A stretch of 64,000 nucleotides of DNA, taken from the NCBI RefSeq assembly GCF_004295795.1, contig NZ_SEBR01000022.1, forward strand, positions 43,339 to 107,338, given 5' to 3'. Shown piece after piece: positions 33,374-42,587 of this stretch. This DNA comes from Flavobacterium sp. (GTDB taxonomy: Bacteria; Bacteroidota; Bacteroidia; Flavobacteriales; Flavobacteriaceae). Position 1 is the stretch's first letter. Each line of letters starts with the position of its first letter. The notes below the pieces were generated by a model, which was given only the letters and a program-made list of their open reading frames with translations, was not told the origin of the DNA and did no database searches. The position numbers and the translations under genes were made by a program.

Positions 33374-33700
33374 ATGGATATCAGAAATGCCCAATCCGAC
33401 GTCGACAACTGGATCAAAAACCACGGCGTGCGTTATTTCAACGAACTTACGAACATGGCGCAACTCACCGAAGAAGTGGGCGAGGTGGCGAGAATCATCG
33501 CGCGTCGTTACGGCGAACAATCCGAAAAGGAAAGCGACAAGAACAAAGACTTGGGAGAAGAATTGGCCGATGTCGTTTTCGTCGTGCTTTGTCTGGCCAA
33601 CCAAACCGGAGTCGACCTTCAGGCCGCATTCGACAAGAAAATGGAAGTGAAAACCAAACGCGACCACGACCGTCACCACAACAACGAAAAGTTGAAATAA
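33374..33700 (+). CDS. MazG-like nucleotide pyrophosphohydrolase
   Basis: 108 aa all-alpha NTP-PPase fold. The metal-binding pattern is visible as QLTEEVGEVARIIAR (ExxE) and LGEELADVVFVVLCLA (ExxxD). It probably hydrolyses non-canonical or excess NTPs to NMP and PPi. It starts 1 nt after the DUF3857 gene and ends in a His-rich tail (RDHDRHHNNEK). Confidence 0.88.
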   Translation: MDIRNAQSDVDNWIKNHGVRYFNELTNMAQLTEEVGEVARIIARRYGEQSEKESDKNKDLGEELADVVFVVLCLANQTGVDLQAAFDKKMEVKTKRDHDRHHNNEKLK

Positions 33701-33720
33701 AAACCCAACCAATCCTTAAG

Positions 33721-33748
33721 AAGCCGCCATTTTCCAGGTGGCTTTTTT
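33721..33748 (+). terminator. Intrinsic terminator after the DUF3857-MazG operon
   Basis: AAGCCGCC, loop ATTTTCCA, GGTGGCTT (one G/T wobble), then T-run. The T-run merges into the aroA promoter. Confidence 0.8.
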
Positions 33749-33755
33749 ATTTTTG
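33748..33755 (+). promoter_or_regulatory. -7 element of aroA, leaderless start
   Basis: TATTTTTG begins in the last base of the terminator T-run and ends 5 nt before the aroA ATG at 33761. Confidence 0.55.
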
Positions 33756-33760
33756 CCGAC

Positions 33761-34990
33761 ATGAGAATATGTTTTGAAAAATCGCAGGTAAACAAAAGTT
33801 CGCAACTTTCCGTGACCGGGAGTAAATCGGAAACCAACAGATTGTTGTTGCTTCAGGCATTGTATCGGCAAATTTCGCTCGAAAATACTTCTGAATCAGA
33901 TGATTCCGAAGCGATGCAAATGGCGCTTTCGTCACAATCCGACACGATCGACATCCACCACGCGGGAACGGCCATGCGTTTTCTCACGGCATTTTTCGCT
34001 ATCCAGGACGGAAAATCGATCACGCTCACAGGCTCGAATCGCATGCAGGAACGTCCTATCAAGATTTTGGTCGATGCTTTACGCGAACTCGGCGCCGACA
34101 TTTCGTATGAAAAGAACGAGGGTTTTCCGCCTTTGAAAATCGTTGGGAAAAAGCTGTCGAAGTCGAAAGTCACTTTGGACGCGGGCGTAAGCAGCCAATA
34201 TATTTCGGCTTTGCTGTTGATCGCACCAAGTCTGGAAAACGGTCTCGAACTCACTTTGGACGGAAAAATCACGTCGATTCCATATATCGAAATGACTCTG
34301 GCTTTGCTGGCTGAAATTGGCGTGGAGACGAGTTTTGTCGCAAATGTCATTTCGGTTCATCCGACAAAAGTCGAAACGCCGAAATCAATTGTTGTGGAAT
34401 CAGATTGGTCGTCGGCTTCTTATTTTTACTCGATCGTGGCTTTGTCTGACATCGGAACCAAAATCGAACTTTCGTCCTACAAAAAAAACAGCTTGCAAGG
34501 CGATAGCGCTTTGGCGGAAATCTACCAGTCGTTTGGAGTGGAAACCGTTTTTTCGGACAACAAAATCGCTATCGTCAAATCAACGGAAATCGAACTTCCG
34601 AAGCTCGAATTTGCATTGAACAACACGCCCGACATTGCCCAAACCATCGCCGTTAGCGCTTTTGCGCTTGGAATTCCATGCGATCTCACGGGTTTGCACA
34701 CGCTCAAAATCAAGGAAACCGACAGGCTCGAAGCTTTGCGGATCGAACTTTCGAAATTCGGGGCGAAGATTTCCGTTACCGACGACAGCTTGCATTTGGA
34801 TGCGTCCGATATTGTGGGCTCTGACGTTCATGTGGCGACTTACAACGACCACAGGATGGCGATGGCGTTTGCTCCGCTGGCGCTCAAAACCGAATTTGCG
34901 ATTGACGATGCGCAAGTCGTTTCGAAGTCTTTTCCGACTTTTTGGGAAGATTTGCTTTCCATCGGATTTGAATTCAGACAGGAAAATTGA
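33761..34990 (+). CDS. aroA: 3-phosphoshikimate 1-carboxyvinyltransferase (EPSP synthase)
   Basis: Sixth step of the shikimate pathway: adds enolpyruvyl to shikimate-3-phosphate. 409 aa, slightly short for the family. Visible motifs are VTGSKSETNRLLLLQAL, HHAGTAMRFLTAF, SNRMQERPIKILVDALRELG, SSQYISALLL, and the C-terminal LKIKETDRLEALRIELSKFG and TYNDHRMAMAFAPLAL. Completes the aromatic block together with the DAHP synthase fusion and pheA, though in a separate transcript. Confidence 0.97.
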   Translation: MRICFEKSQVNKSSQLSVTGSKSETNRLLLLQALYRQISLENTSESDDSEAMQMALSSQSDTIDIHHAGTAMRFLTAFFAIQDGKSITLTGSNRMQERPIKILVDALRELGADISYEKNEGFPPLKIVGKKLSKSKVTLDAGVSSQYISALLLIAPSLENGLELTLDGKITSIPYIEMTLALLAEIGVETSFVANVISVHPTKVETPKSIVVESDWSSASYFYSIVALSDIGTKIELSSYKKNSLQGDSALAEIYQSFGVETVFSDNKIAIVKSTEIELPKLEFALNNTPDIAQTIAVSAFALGIPCDLTGLHTLKIKETDRLEALRIELSKFGAKISVTDDSLHLDASDIVGSDVHVATYNDHRMAMAFAPLALKTEFAIDDAQVVSKSFPTFWEDLLSIGFEFRQEN

Positions 34991-35072
34991 CAGTATCGGC
35001 CAAATCAAGAGGCGAAAAGTTCTGAACGCGGGCGGAATTTGGAAGCATTTCCGAAATTACTTCGCAAAACAC

Positions 35073-35104
35073 TTGACAACCCCTATTTCGGGAACGTATA
35101 TTTG
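35073..35104 (+). promoter_or_regulatory. Promoter of queA
   Basis: TTGACA at 35073-35078 and TATATTTG at 35097-35104 (spacer 21 nt after TTG). The leader to queA is about 55 nt. Confidence 0.6.
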
Positions 35105-35161
35105 CATCCGAAAGTTTAAGCGCCTATAACTAACTTTAATCCTTAAACTTCAAGCCTTTCA

Positions 35162-36211
35162 ATGAAATTATCACATTTCAACTTTAATCTTCCCAAGGAA
35201 CTTTTAGCGGAATATCCGGCAGAAAACAGGGATGAATCACGTCTTATGGTCGTGGATCGCAAGAAAAAAACAATCGAGCACAAAATGTTTAAAGACCTGA
35301 TCGACTATTTCGATGACGGCGATGTGCTCATTTTGAACAATACCAAAGTTTTCCCTGCGCGCCTTTACGGAAACAAGGAAAAAACCGGAGCCAGAATCGA
35401 GGTTTTCTTGCTTCGCGAACTCAATTCAGAGCAGCGTTTGTGGGACGTTTTGGTCGATCCGGCGAGAAAGATCAGAATCGGGAACAAGCTTTATTTCGGC
35501 GATGACGATTCGTTGGTGGCAGAAGTCATCGACAACACGACATCTCGCGGAAGAACGCTTCGTTTCCTGTATGACGGTTCTTATGACGAGTTCCGCAACA
35601 AATTGACAGAGCTTGGTGAAACGCCAATCCCGAAATACATCAACCGCGAAGTCGTTCCGGAAGACGCCGAGCGTTACCAGACTATCTATGCAAAAGAAGA
35701 AGGCGCAGTGGCTGCTCCGACGGCTGGTCTGCACTTCTCGAAACACTTGTTGAAACGTCTTGAGATCAAAGGTGTCGATTTTGCCGAAGTCACGCTTCAC
35801 GTTGGTTTGGGAACTTTCAATCCGGTTGAGGTCGAGGATTTGTCGAAACACAAAATGGATTCCGAGGAGTTGAAAATCACTCAGGAAGCTTGCGATGTCG
35901 TGAACAAGGCGATTGGCAACCGAAAAAGAGTTTGTGCTGTCGGAACGACTACGATGCGCGCCATCGAGAGTTCGGTTTCGTCCAACAGAAGCTTGAATCC
36001 TTATGACGGATGGACGAACAAGTTCATTTTTCCGCCATACGATTTCTCGATCGCAGATTGTATGATCACGAATTTCCACACACCAAAATCGACGCTTTTG
36101 ATGATGATTTCGGCTTTTACCGGCCACGATCTCATGAAGAAAGCTTACGATGAGGCGATCAAGGAAGGCTATAAATTCTATTCCTATGGAGACGCGATGT
36201 TGATTCTTTAA
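35162..36211 (+). CDS. queA: SAM:tRNA ribosyltransferase-isomerase
   Basis: Transfers ribosyl from SAM to preQ1 in tRNA, giving epoxyqueuosine. 349 aa; motifs FNLPKELLAEYPAENRDESR, DVLILNNTKVFPARL, YQTIYAKEEGAVAAPTAGLH, HVGLGTFNPV, CAVGTTTMRAIESS and ITNFHTPKSTLLMMISAF are all diagnostic. Another step of queuosine synthesis, queE, is at 55.6 kb. Confidence 0.97.
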   Translation: MKLSHFNFNLPKELLAEYPAENRDESRLMVVDRKKKTIEHKMFKDLIDYFDDGDVLILNNTKVFPARLYGNKEKTGARIEVFLLRELNSEQRLWDVLVDPARKIRIGNKLYFGDDDSLVAEVIDNTTSRGRTLRFLYDGSYDEFRNKLTELGETPIPKYINREVVPEDAERYQTIYAKEEGAVAAPTAGLHFSKHLLKRLEIKGVDFAEVTLHVGLGTFNPVEVEDLSKHKMDSEELKITQEACDVVNKAIGNRKRVCAVGTTTMRAIESSVSSNRSLNPYDGWTNKFIFPPYDFSIADCMITNFHTPKSTLLMMISAFTGHDLMKKAYDEAIKEGYKFYSYGDAMLIL

Positions 36212-36243
36212 GACGATAGAGAATTGACATTGAGATAGTAAAC

Positions 36244-36273
36244 AATCCCGTTCTTTTGAGCGGGATTTTTTTT
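36244..36273 (+). terminator. Intrinsic terminator after queA
   Basis: AATCCCGTTC, loop TTTT, GAGCGGGATT (one wobble), eight T. Confidence 0.85.
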
Positions 36274-36340
36274 GGGCGTTACGGCGGCGGTTTCGGTTTT
36301 AAGTTTTGGATGCTGTACAAATTTTTTGCTTCGGGACAAA

Positions 36341-36454
36341 ACCTAAAAGCCGCCGTCGGGCTGCGGGCACTCGCTTTTTGCCTTCCACGCTAGGCCTAAA
36401 CCGAAAAATCCAGACGGCAAAAGAGCTCAAACAATGCCGGCATCCCTAACGCAA
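36341..36454 (+). repeat. Dispersed palindromic element, family 1, copy C
   Basis: Blocks GCCGCCGTCGGGCTG, CTCGCTTTTTGCC, GGCAAAAGAGCTCAAACAAT and GCCGGCATCCCTAACGC in order, the inner two being inverted. Other copies: 44460-44580 (reverse) and 63689-63799. Confidence 0.85.
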
Positions 36455-36479
36455 ATTTGGCTTGGGGAACAAATGCTGT

Positions 36480-36858
36480 CCACATTTTATTTCGGGCTCG
36501 CTTCGCATCGCCAACCTCAGGCTCGCTTCGCATCGCCGCTCCTGCGTCAGTTTTTTTTAACAATTAAGGTAGTTAAGATCATTAAGCGATGCTTCGCATC
36601 CAGAAGGCTCGCTCCGCATCGCCAAAAAGTGACTCGCTAACGCATCGTCACTCACTGCGGCAGTTTTTTTTTAAACCATTAAGATCGTTAAGATCGTTAA
36701 GATCGTTAAGCGATGCTTCGCATCGAGAAAGGCTCGCTTTGCAGCGCCAACTTCAGGCTCGCTTTGCAGCGCCAACTTCAGGCTCGCTAACGCATCGCCA
36801 ACTCAGGCTCGCTTCGCATCGCCAACCACAGGCTCGCTAACGCATCGCCAACCACAGG
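36480..36858 (+). repeat. Degenerate tandem repeats of GGCTCGCT(T/A)(A/C)GCATCGCCAAC
   Basis: Many copies of a roughly 22-24-bp unit, mixed with AAGATCGTTA nonamers (36660-36712). No gene is recognised. Confidence 0.75.
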
Positions 36859-36860
36859 CT

Positions 36861-37262
36861 CGCTCCAAACCGCGAACCCAACTCCAAAGAACCTTAACGT
36901 CCTTACTGTTCTTAATGGTTCAAAAAAAATTCCATTGCCAAGCGCATCCGCATCGCCAGCCATCCAGACTCGCTCCAAACCGCAAACCCAACTCCAAAGA
37001 ACCTTAATGTCCTTAACGTCCTTACTGTTCTTAATGGTTCAAAAAAAACTCCATGCCAAGCGCATTCCGCACCGCCAACAATGACTCGCTCCAAACCGCC
37101 AAAACCCAACTCCAAACAACCTTAACGTTCTTACTGTTCTTAATGGTTCAAAAAAAATCATCGCCAAGCGCATCCGCACCGCCAACAATGACTCGCTCCA
37201 AACCGCAACCCAACTCCAAAGAACCTTAACGTCCTTACTGTTCTTGATGGTTCAAAAAAAAA
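36861..37262 (+). repeat. Minisatellite, four units of about 110 bp
   Basis: Units start with CGCTCCAAACCGC at 36861, 36971, 37087 and 37194 (spacings 110, 116, 107) and each contains AACCTTAACGT, CTTACTGTTCTT and ATGGTTCAAAAAAA. The array ends in the terminator of the next minus-strand gene. Confidence 0.85.
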
Positions 37263-37289
37263 CCGGAACGCTTCCAAACGTCCCGGTTT
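37254..37289 (-). terminator. Intrinsic terminator of the phosphatase-like gene
   Basis: On the minus strand AACCGGGACG, 8-nt loop, CGTTCCGGTT (one G/U wobble) and nine T. It begins 24 nt after the stop codon. Confidence 0.8.
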
Positions 37290-37312
37290 CTTTTACATTA
37301 AAGAACTTGCCT

Positions 37313-40048
37313 TTATTTTACAATCATCTTCACGGTATAAACCTTATTGGAATGCACTTTCAAAACATAAGTTCCGGTTGGCAGACTGTTGTTTATCAAC
37401 GAATAGTTGTGATCGTTGATGTTGCTTGAGGTGTAAAAAAGATTCCCGGTCATGTCGAAAACATCGATCTTGTCGATTGGATATTGCGACTTGATGTAAG
37501 TCCGTTCGCCTGCTTTTGCCGGATTCGGGTAGACACGGACGCCGTTCTGGGACGAAGTTTCCGGGATTCCAAGCGGTTGTTCGACGACGAACGAAATACG
37601 GTTCGAGACTTCGTTATAGGAATCGTTGGTGAACATTACGATGAAATATGCGCCTTCCTGGGTTGGCAGTTTGTCTTCGGGCAAGTTCATCGTACCTTCA
37701 GGTTGTCCGTCGAAATAGGTGTAGCTCACGAGTTCGTCCACGTTTGGATCGTCTCCTTCGTGGTAAATCCCGAGCCAATCCTTGATTATTCCGGGAGCGT
37801 CCGTCCATGTGGCGATGATGTTTTCGTTGAGATTGTACACCGTTTTGTTGATCGCCAGTTGCGTGATCTGGTCACCAACCTGGAAGAAGACTTTCGCCCC
37901 GACCGTGTCGTATCCGTCTTGAAGGAAGTAGTGGACGTAGTAATATCCGTCAGCTAAATTATTGAAAGTGAAGTTACCGGAACTGCCGTTGCAATAATTC
38001 CATTGCGTCGAATTGACCGCACCAGGCGTTTGTCCGACCTTATAAATCCCGATCCAGTCCAAAGCGAGATTTGGCCCGTTGGAAAACGTGACAGTCACAG
38101 GACTTCCGGATGCGTAAGCTGCTTGATCGGTGGCGACATTCGGGAACGGCCCTACGTAGAATTTCTGGCGATCGGCGATTTCTGTATATCCGTCGTTTTC
38201 CATCAAAGTCGCGTAATAACGTCCCGGTTGCGTCAATCCTGCGAAAATGTGTGAACCCGAGATCTGACCGTTTGTGTAAGCCCAAACCTGTGAAGGCGTG
38301 CCGCTTCCCGGATTTTGTCCGTTTTTGTAGATTCCGATCCAGTCGTGGTTGTTTCCGGGCGTATCCGAAAAAGAAACCTCGATTGGCGTGTTCGGCAAAT
38401 AAGCGATCGTATCGAGCTGAATTTGGGTGTTGGCGAAAGTGCTATTGATGATATTGAAAGATTTGGTCGTACTCCAGGCCGACCAATTGAGGTTCTTGTC
38501 GCGATGGCGCGCCTTGATGAAGTATTGTCCGTTAGGGAGCGAACCGGTCGGTAAAGTCAGTTTCGTAATATCGAGCCCAAGATTGACATTTGCCGTAGAA
38601 TCGACCTGCGTTCCGACGGCTCCGAACAAATCCTCGAAGTCGCGATATACGTCTTTTTCGACGATCGAGAAATTTTCGGTTTTCCCAATCGTGAACTGCG
38701 TGGAATTCATTTCCTGGTTGGAAGTTGTGGCATAGGGCGTCGTTTCTACCGTGAGCGGAAGTTCGACGTCGTTTCCTGTAAGCGCGTTGGTGATTTGAGG
38801 CGTATTCGGAATATCCAATCCCAAGTAGCGGTGAAATTCATCCATCAATTGGTTGTCCTTGTATTGATAGGCGCTTCCGATCGAATAGGCTTCCACATCG
38901 AAAGTTCCGTTCACGACGTCAATGTCGATGATCTGGTAAATCCAGTTCGAGATCGTCTTTTGCACGTCTTCGAAATTCTGTTCGACGGCCATTCCCCAAT
39001 ATTGATCCCAGGCGACGCCGCCCGAGATGATCTGGTAAGTCGGAGTATTTTTGAGTTGTCCGCGATGGTAAAGGTGATGGTGCGCGCCAATGTGCAGGAT
39101 GTGTTTCGGTGAAGTCGTGAGGATTGGCATGGCACTGTTTCGTATCCAAGTCGAGATATCGCCCACGTATTGTTCGGCCTGATACGGTCTGTGTCCAAGG
39201 GAAATGATCCATTGCACCGTAGGATCTGTGTTTGCCGCCGCAACGACATTTGCAACCCACGCCAGTTGTTGTGCGCTCGTGTGCTCGGTATCCATGGCAA
39301 TGAACAACGTATTTCCCACTTGGTTCGCATAGTAATTTTCGGTTCCCGACGAAATGCCCTGATACGTCATCTCGTCGAGTTTGTAATGGTCATAATAGGC
39401 TTGCATGCCAAGCGTTCCGTAGGTTTCGTGATTTCCGACAAGCGTCGAGATCGGCAAATAGCCAGACAATTGCTTGTTCTTTTTGAAGTGCACGTTCTCG
39501 TAGTGGTCCAAAGTTCCCACGTCAACCTGATCGCCAACCATGATCGTCATCGCGATGTTATCGGCCGGATCGAGATTCGCGCCCCACTTTTCGGCGATTT
39601 TCCTTTTGGCAGAACTTACCAAAGTGTCGAATCTAGGCACGTTTCGCATTTGGTTGTCGCCCAGGACAAGAAATCTCAAATGTCCGTCGGCGGTTGCGGC
39701 CTGACCCGGAAGCGGCATCGTCTTGAACGAATACACGCTCGATTCTGTCGTTCCGGTTTTGATCTTGTAATAATATTTCGTGTTCGGCTGCAGGTTTTCG
39801 AGTTTTACCGTGTGGAAGTAATAGTTGTTGTTGTAACCTGTATCGGTAAAAATCTGGTTCGTTCCCGTAGCGGAATTCGTCAATTGGTTGGCAGAAGAAC
39901 CGTAAGTGACGATTGATTCAGGATTTTCGGAAGTTTTCCAGTTCACTTGGATCGAAGTGGGTTTCGCCGCTTGCAGATACGGGAAAAGCTGTTGGGCGTG
40001 GCCGAAACCACAAAGCATCAGCAGTAAAAAAGCGTACAATTTTTTCAT
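37313..40048 (-). CDS. Secreted purple-acid-phosphatase-like metallophosphoesterase with T9SS tail
   Basis: 911 aa from MKKLYAFLLLMLCGFGHAQQ (signal peptide); a longer frame opening at 40108 adds 20 non-signal residues. Domains: N-terminal fibronectin-like domain (YLQAAKPTSIQVNWKTS), metallophosphatase with GDNQMRN, GDQVDVG, GNHETYG, SLGHRPY and IGAHHHLYHRG metal-ligand blocks (about 120-400), a linker domain, then three repeats of about 95-100 residues each with a DW(I/L)GIY signature, and a C-terminal type A sorting domain (VYPNPAKAGERTYIKS followed by the GTYVLKVHSNKVYTVKMIVK end). Probably exported by type IX secretion. The substrate is unknown. Confidence 0.85.
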   Translation of the reverse strand: MKKLYAFLLLMLCGFGHAQQLFPYLQAAKPTSIQVNWKTSENPESIVTYGSSANQLTNSATGTNQIFTDTGYNNNYYFHTVKLENLQPNTKYYYKIKTGTTESSVYSFKTMPLPGQAATADGHLRFLVLGDNQMRNVPRFDTLVSSAKRKIAEKWGANLDPADNIAMTIMVGDQVDVGTLDHYENVHFKKNKQLSGYLPISTLVGNHETYGTLGMQAYYDHYKLDEMTYQGISSGTENYYANQVGNTLFIAMDTEHTSAQQLAWVANVVAAANTDPTVQWIISLGHRPYQAEQYVGDISTWIRNSAMPILTTSPKHILHIGAHHHLYHRGQLKNTPTYQIISGGVAWDQYWGMAVEQNFEDVQKTISNWIYQIIDIDVVNGTFDVEAYSIGSAYQYKDNQLMDEFHRYLGLDIPNTPQITNALTGNDVELPLTVETTPYATTSNQEMNSTQFTIGKTENFSIVEKDVYRDFEDLFGAVGTQVDSTANVNLGLDITKLTLPTGSLPNGQYFIKARHRDKNLNWSAWSTTKSFNIINSTFANTQIQLDTIAYLPNTPIEVSFSDTPGNNHDWIGIYKNGQNPGSGTPSQVWAYTNGQISGSHIFAGLTQPGRYYATLMENDGYTEIADRQKFYVGPFPNVATDQAAYASGSPVTVTFSNGPNLALDWIGIYKVGQTPGAVNSTQWNYCNGSSGNFTFNNLADGYYYVHYFLQDGYDTVGAKVFFQVGDQITQLAINKTVYNLNENIIATWTDAPGIIKDWLGIYHEGDDPNVDELVSYTYFDGQPEGTMNLPEDKLPTQEGAYFIVMFTNDSYNEVSNRISFVVEQPLGIPETSSQNGVRVYPNPAKAGERTYIKSQYPIDKIDVFDMTGNLFYTSSNINDHNYSLINNSLPTGTYVLKVHSNKVYTVKMIVK

Positions 40049-40071
40049 TTTGGTCGTTGTTGAAGTTGGCG

Positions 40072-40079
40072 CAAAAGTA
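40072..40079 (-). promoter_or_regulatory. -7 element of the phosphatase-like gene
   Basis: Minus strand TACTTTTG followed by CGCC, 23 nt before the ATG. Confidence 0.55.
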
Positions 40080-40240
40080 GACGCGCCGTTTTCTGCAACG
40101 GTTAGCACACGATTAGTAAAGGGTTAAAAGTCGAGCCTGAATTTGAAGGAATTGTTAGGTCGGACGCATTTTCGACGGCCAAAAAAAACTTTCCCCGTTC
40201 ACATCCAAATCGTAAATTTACGCCCGACAACTACAAAACC

Positions 40241-41518
40241 ATGTTCCAAAACACTCGCGAATTCGCCCAACAACTCGATTCACAAGATTCGATTTCCAAG
40301 TACAGGAAGGAGTTCATCTTCCCGAAAGTAAACGACAGACAAGTCATCTATTTCACGGGAAATTCCCTCGGACTGCAACCCAAACGCACAAAATCGTTCG
40401 TCGATGAAATTATGTCAGATTGGGCAAATCTTGCGGTCGAAGGCCATTTTTATGCCGAAAAACCTTGGTGGGATTATCAGGAGCGATTCGCGAATCCTTT
40501 GAGTAAAATCGTTGGTGCAAAACCGAAAGAAGTCACTGTAATGAACACTTTGACGGTGAATCTGCACTTGTTGATGGTTTCGTTTTATCGCCCGAACGCC
40601 AAACGCTACAAGATCATTTGTGAGGAAAAAGCATTTCCCAGCGACCAATATATGTTGCAAACCCAAGTCAAGTTTCACGGGTTTGATCCGAAGGACGCGA
40701 TTGTAGAGATCAAGCGTCGCGACGGCGAACACAACATTCGCCACGAGGACATTCTCGCGAAAATAGATGAGGTCGGAGACGAATTGGCTTTGCTGATCAT
40801 GGGCGGCGTGAACTATTACACCGGACAGGTCTTCGACATGAAATCCATCACGAGTCACGCCCAATCGAAAGGTGCATACGTCGGTTGGGATTTGGCTCAC
40901 GGCGCCGGAAACATCAAACTCGAACTGCACGACTGGAACGTCGATTTCGCCGCCTGGTGTTCTTACAAATACATGAATTCCGGACCTGGAAACGCTTCGG
41001 GAATTTTTGTGCACGAAAACCATCACCACGACTCGAGCCTTCACAGATTCGCCGGCTGGTGGGGACACAACAAGGAAAGACGCTTCAAGATGGAACCTGA
41101 ATTCGATCCGGTCCACGGAGCCGAAGGTTGGCAGATCTCGAACTTGCCCGTGATTTCACTCGCGCCTTATCTGGCTTCGGTTGAAATGTTCGACGAGGTC
41201 GGAATGGAGAAATTGGTCGAAAAACGCGACAGGATCACATCTTACCTTGAGTTCATCCTGTTGGAAATCCAGAAGGAAGTGAACGGGAATTTTGAGATCA
41301 TCACACCATCGGAACCAAGCCAAAGAGCTTGCCAGTTGTCGGTTTACCTTCACGGAGAAGGCCGAAATCTTTTCGATTACCTGATGAAAAACGGCGTAAT
41401 TACAGATTGGCGCGAACCGAATGTGATAAGGTTGGCGCCAGTTCCGCTATATTGTTCTTTCGAAGATATGTACGACTTCGGACAAGTCTTGAAACGAGGC
41501 ATCGAGGAACTTCACTGA
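40241..41518 (+). CDS. kynU: Kynureninase
   Basis: PLP enzyme that splits (3-hydroxy)kynurenine into (3-hydroxy)anthranilate and alanine. 425 aa with FTGNSLGLQPK, WWDYQERFANPL, NTLTVNLHLLMVSFYRP, the EEKAFPSDQYMLQTQ segment, GWDLAHGAGNI, and the PLP lysine in WCSYKYMNSGPGNASGIF (about residue 247). With kmo 3.2 kb away it forms part of the tryptophan-to-quinolinate route to NAD. Its stop lies 2 nt from the convergent mscS-type stop. Confidence 0.96.
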   Translation: MFQNTREFAQQLDSQDSISKYRKEFIFPKVNDRQVIYFTGNSLGLQPKRTKSFVDEIMSDWANLAVEGHFYAEKPWWDYQERFANPLSKIVGAKPKEVTVMNTLTVNLHLLMVSFYRPNAKRYKIICEEKAFPSDQYMLQTQVKFHGFDPKDAIVEIKRRDGEHNIRHEDILAKIDEVGDELALLIMGGVNYYTGQVFDMKSITSHAQSKGAYVGWDLAHGAGNIKLELHDWNVDFAAWCSYKYMNSGPGNASGIFVHENHHHDSSLHRFAGWWGHNKERRFKMEPEFDPVHGAEGWQISNLPVISLAPYLASVEMFDEVGMEKLVEKRDRITSYLEFILLEIQKEVNGNFEIITPSEPSQRACQLSVYLHGEGRNLFDYLMKNGVITDWREPNVIRLAPVPLYCSFEDMYDFGQVLKRGIEELH

Positions 41519-41520
41519 CT

Positions 41521-42483
41521 TCACTGATCGTCTCCGGGCGAATCGTCCATGTCCATTCCCAAATCATTCGGATCATCGTTTTCGGGCGCATATTGCGTGT
41601 TCAAAGCAATTTCCGATAACGGAACGCCGCCTTTTACGCCAAAATCCAAAGTGCGCGTCGGGAAAGGAATCGTGATTCCGGCTTCGTCGTAAGCTTTCTT
41701 AATGCGTTGTATCGCCTCGCTTCCGACCTTTGAAAAAGTGCCTTGTTCAGCGCTGTCGATCCACATCCGGACACGGAAATTGATCGAATTGTCGCCAAAC
41801 TCGCGGAACATGATCGTCGTTGGAGAAGTTTTGGAAATATCCGCGATGTCTTTCACGGCTTCCAAAGTCACTTTTTTGACCAGATCGAGATCGTCTCCAT
41901 AAGAAACACCTACGTCCAGATCGAAACGTCTCTTGTTCAACGTCGTAAAGTTTTCTATCGGACTTTGAAAAACATCCTTGTTGGGAATCGTGATCAAATG
42001 GCCTTGAAAAGTCTGCACAACCGTATCGCGAAGGTTGATTTCCTTGACTTTCCCCATATAACCTTTGAGTTTTACGACATCGCCGACTTTCAGTGGTTTT
42101 CTGAACGACATAAAAATCCCGGACATAAAATTCGACGCGATGTCCTGAAACGCGAACGCAAGCGCCAATCCCAAAATACCGGCACCGGCCAAGATCGAAG
42201 TCACGGCTTTGTCGAGTCCGAGTACGCTCAACGCCGTAAACAAGACGATTCCGACAGCGAAAACATAGATTACGGTGGCGAAAAGATTGTTCAGCGTGAC
42301 ATTGTGAGAAACTTTCCCGATGAGTCGGAGCGCGATTTTCCTGATGAATTTCGCGATGAAAAGTCCGATGACGAAAATGATCGCGGCCAAGGCGATGTTC
42401 GGAAGCATTTTGACCAAAGCTTGTCCCCAACGGGCGAGTTTGTCGAAGATGAGGTTGGCGGCATTGTTGAAGTCGAATTCCAT
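41521..42483 (-). CDS. MscS-family mechanosensitive channel
   Basis: 320 aa. Three hydrophobic segments lie near residues 20-45, 65-90 and 95-125, the last being the Gly/Ala-rich pore helix (SILAGAGILGLALAFAFQDI) continuing into ASNFMSGIFMSFRKPLKVGD. The beta domain follows with VKLKGYMGKVKEINLRDTVV and HLITIPNKDVFQSPIENFT. The acidic C-terminal tail (DDPNDLGMDMDDSPGDDQ) is unusual for the family. Confidence 0.92.
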   Translation of the reverse strand: MEFDFNNAANLIFDKLARWGQALVKMLPNIALAAIIFVIGLFIAKFIRKIALRLIGKVSHNVTLNNLFATVIYVFAVGIVLFTALSVLGLDKAVTSILAGAGILGLALAFAFQDIASNFMSGIFMSFRKPLKVGDVVKLKGYMGKVKEINLRDTVVQTFQGHLITIPNKDVFQSPIENFTTLNKRRFDLDVGVSYGDDLDLVKKVTLEAVKDIADISKTSPTTIMFREFGDNSINFRVRMWIDSAEQGTFSKVGSEAIQRIKKAYDEAGITIPFPTRTLDFGVKGGVPLSEIALNTQYAPENDDPNDLGMDMDDSPGDDQ

Positions 42484-42587
42484 TGTTTTGGCGTTTAAAG
42501 TGAATCCCGAAGTTAGGATTTCGAGCCGCCAAACGCGTTATAGGACTTTTCGCAGGTTTTGTAAAGTCTCAAGAAATACAGTTGACT

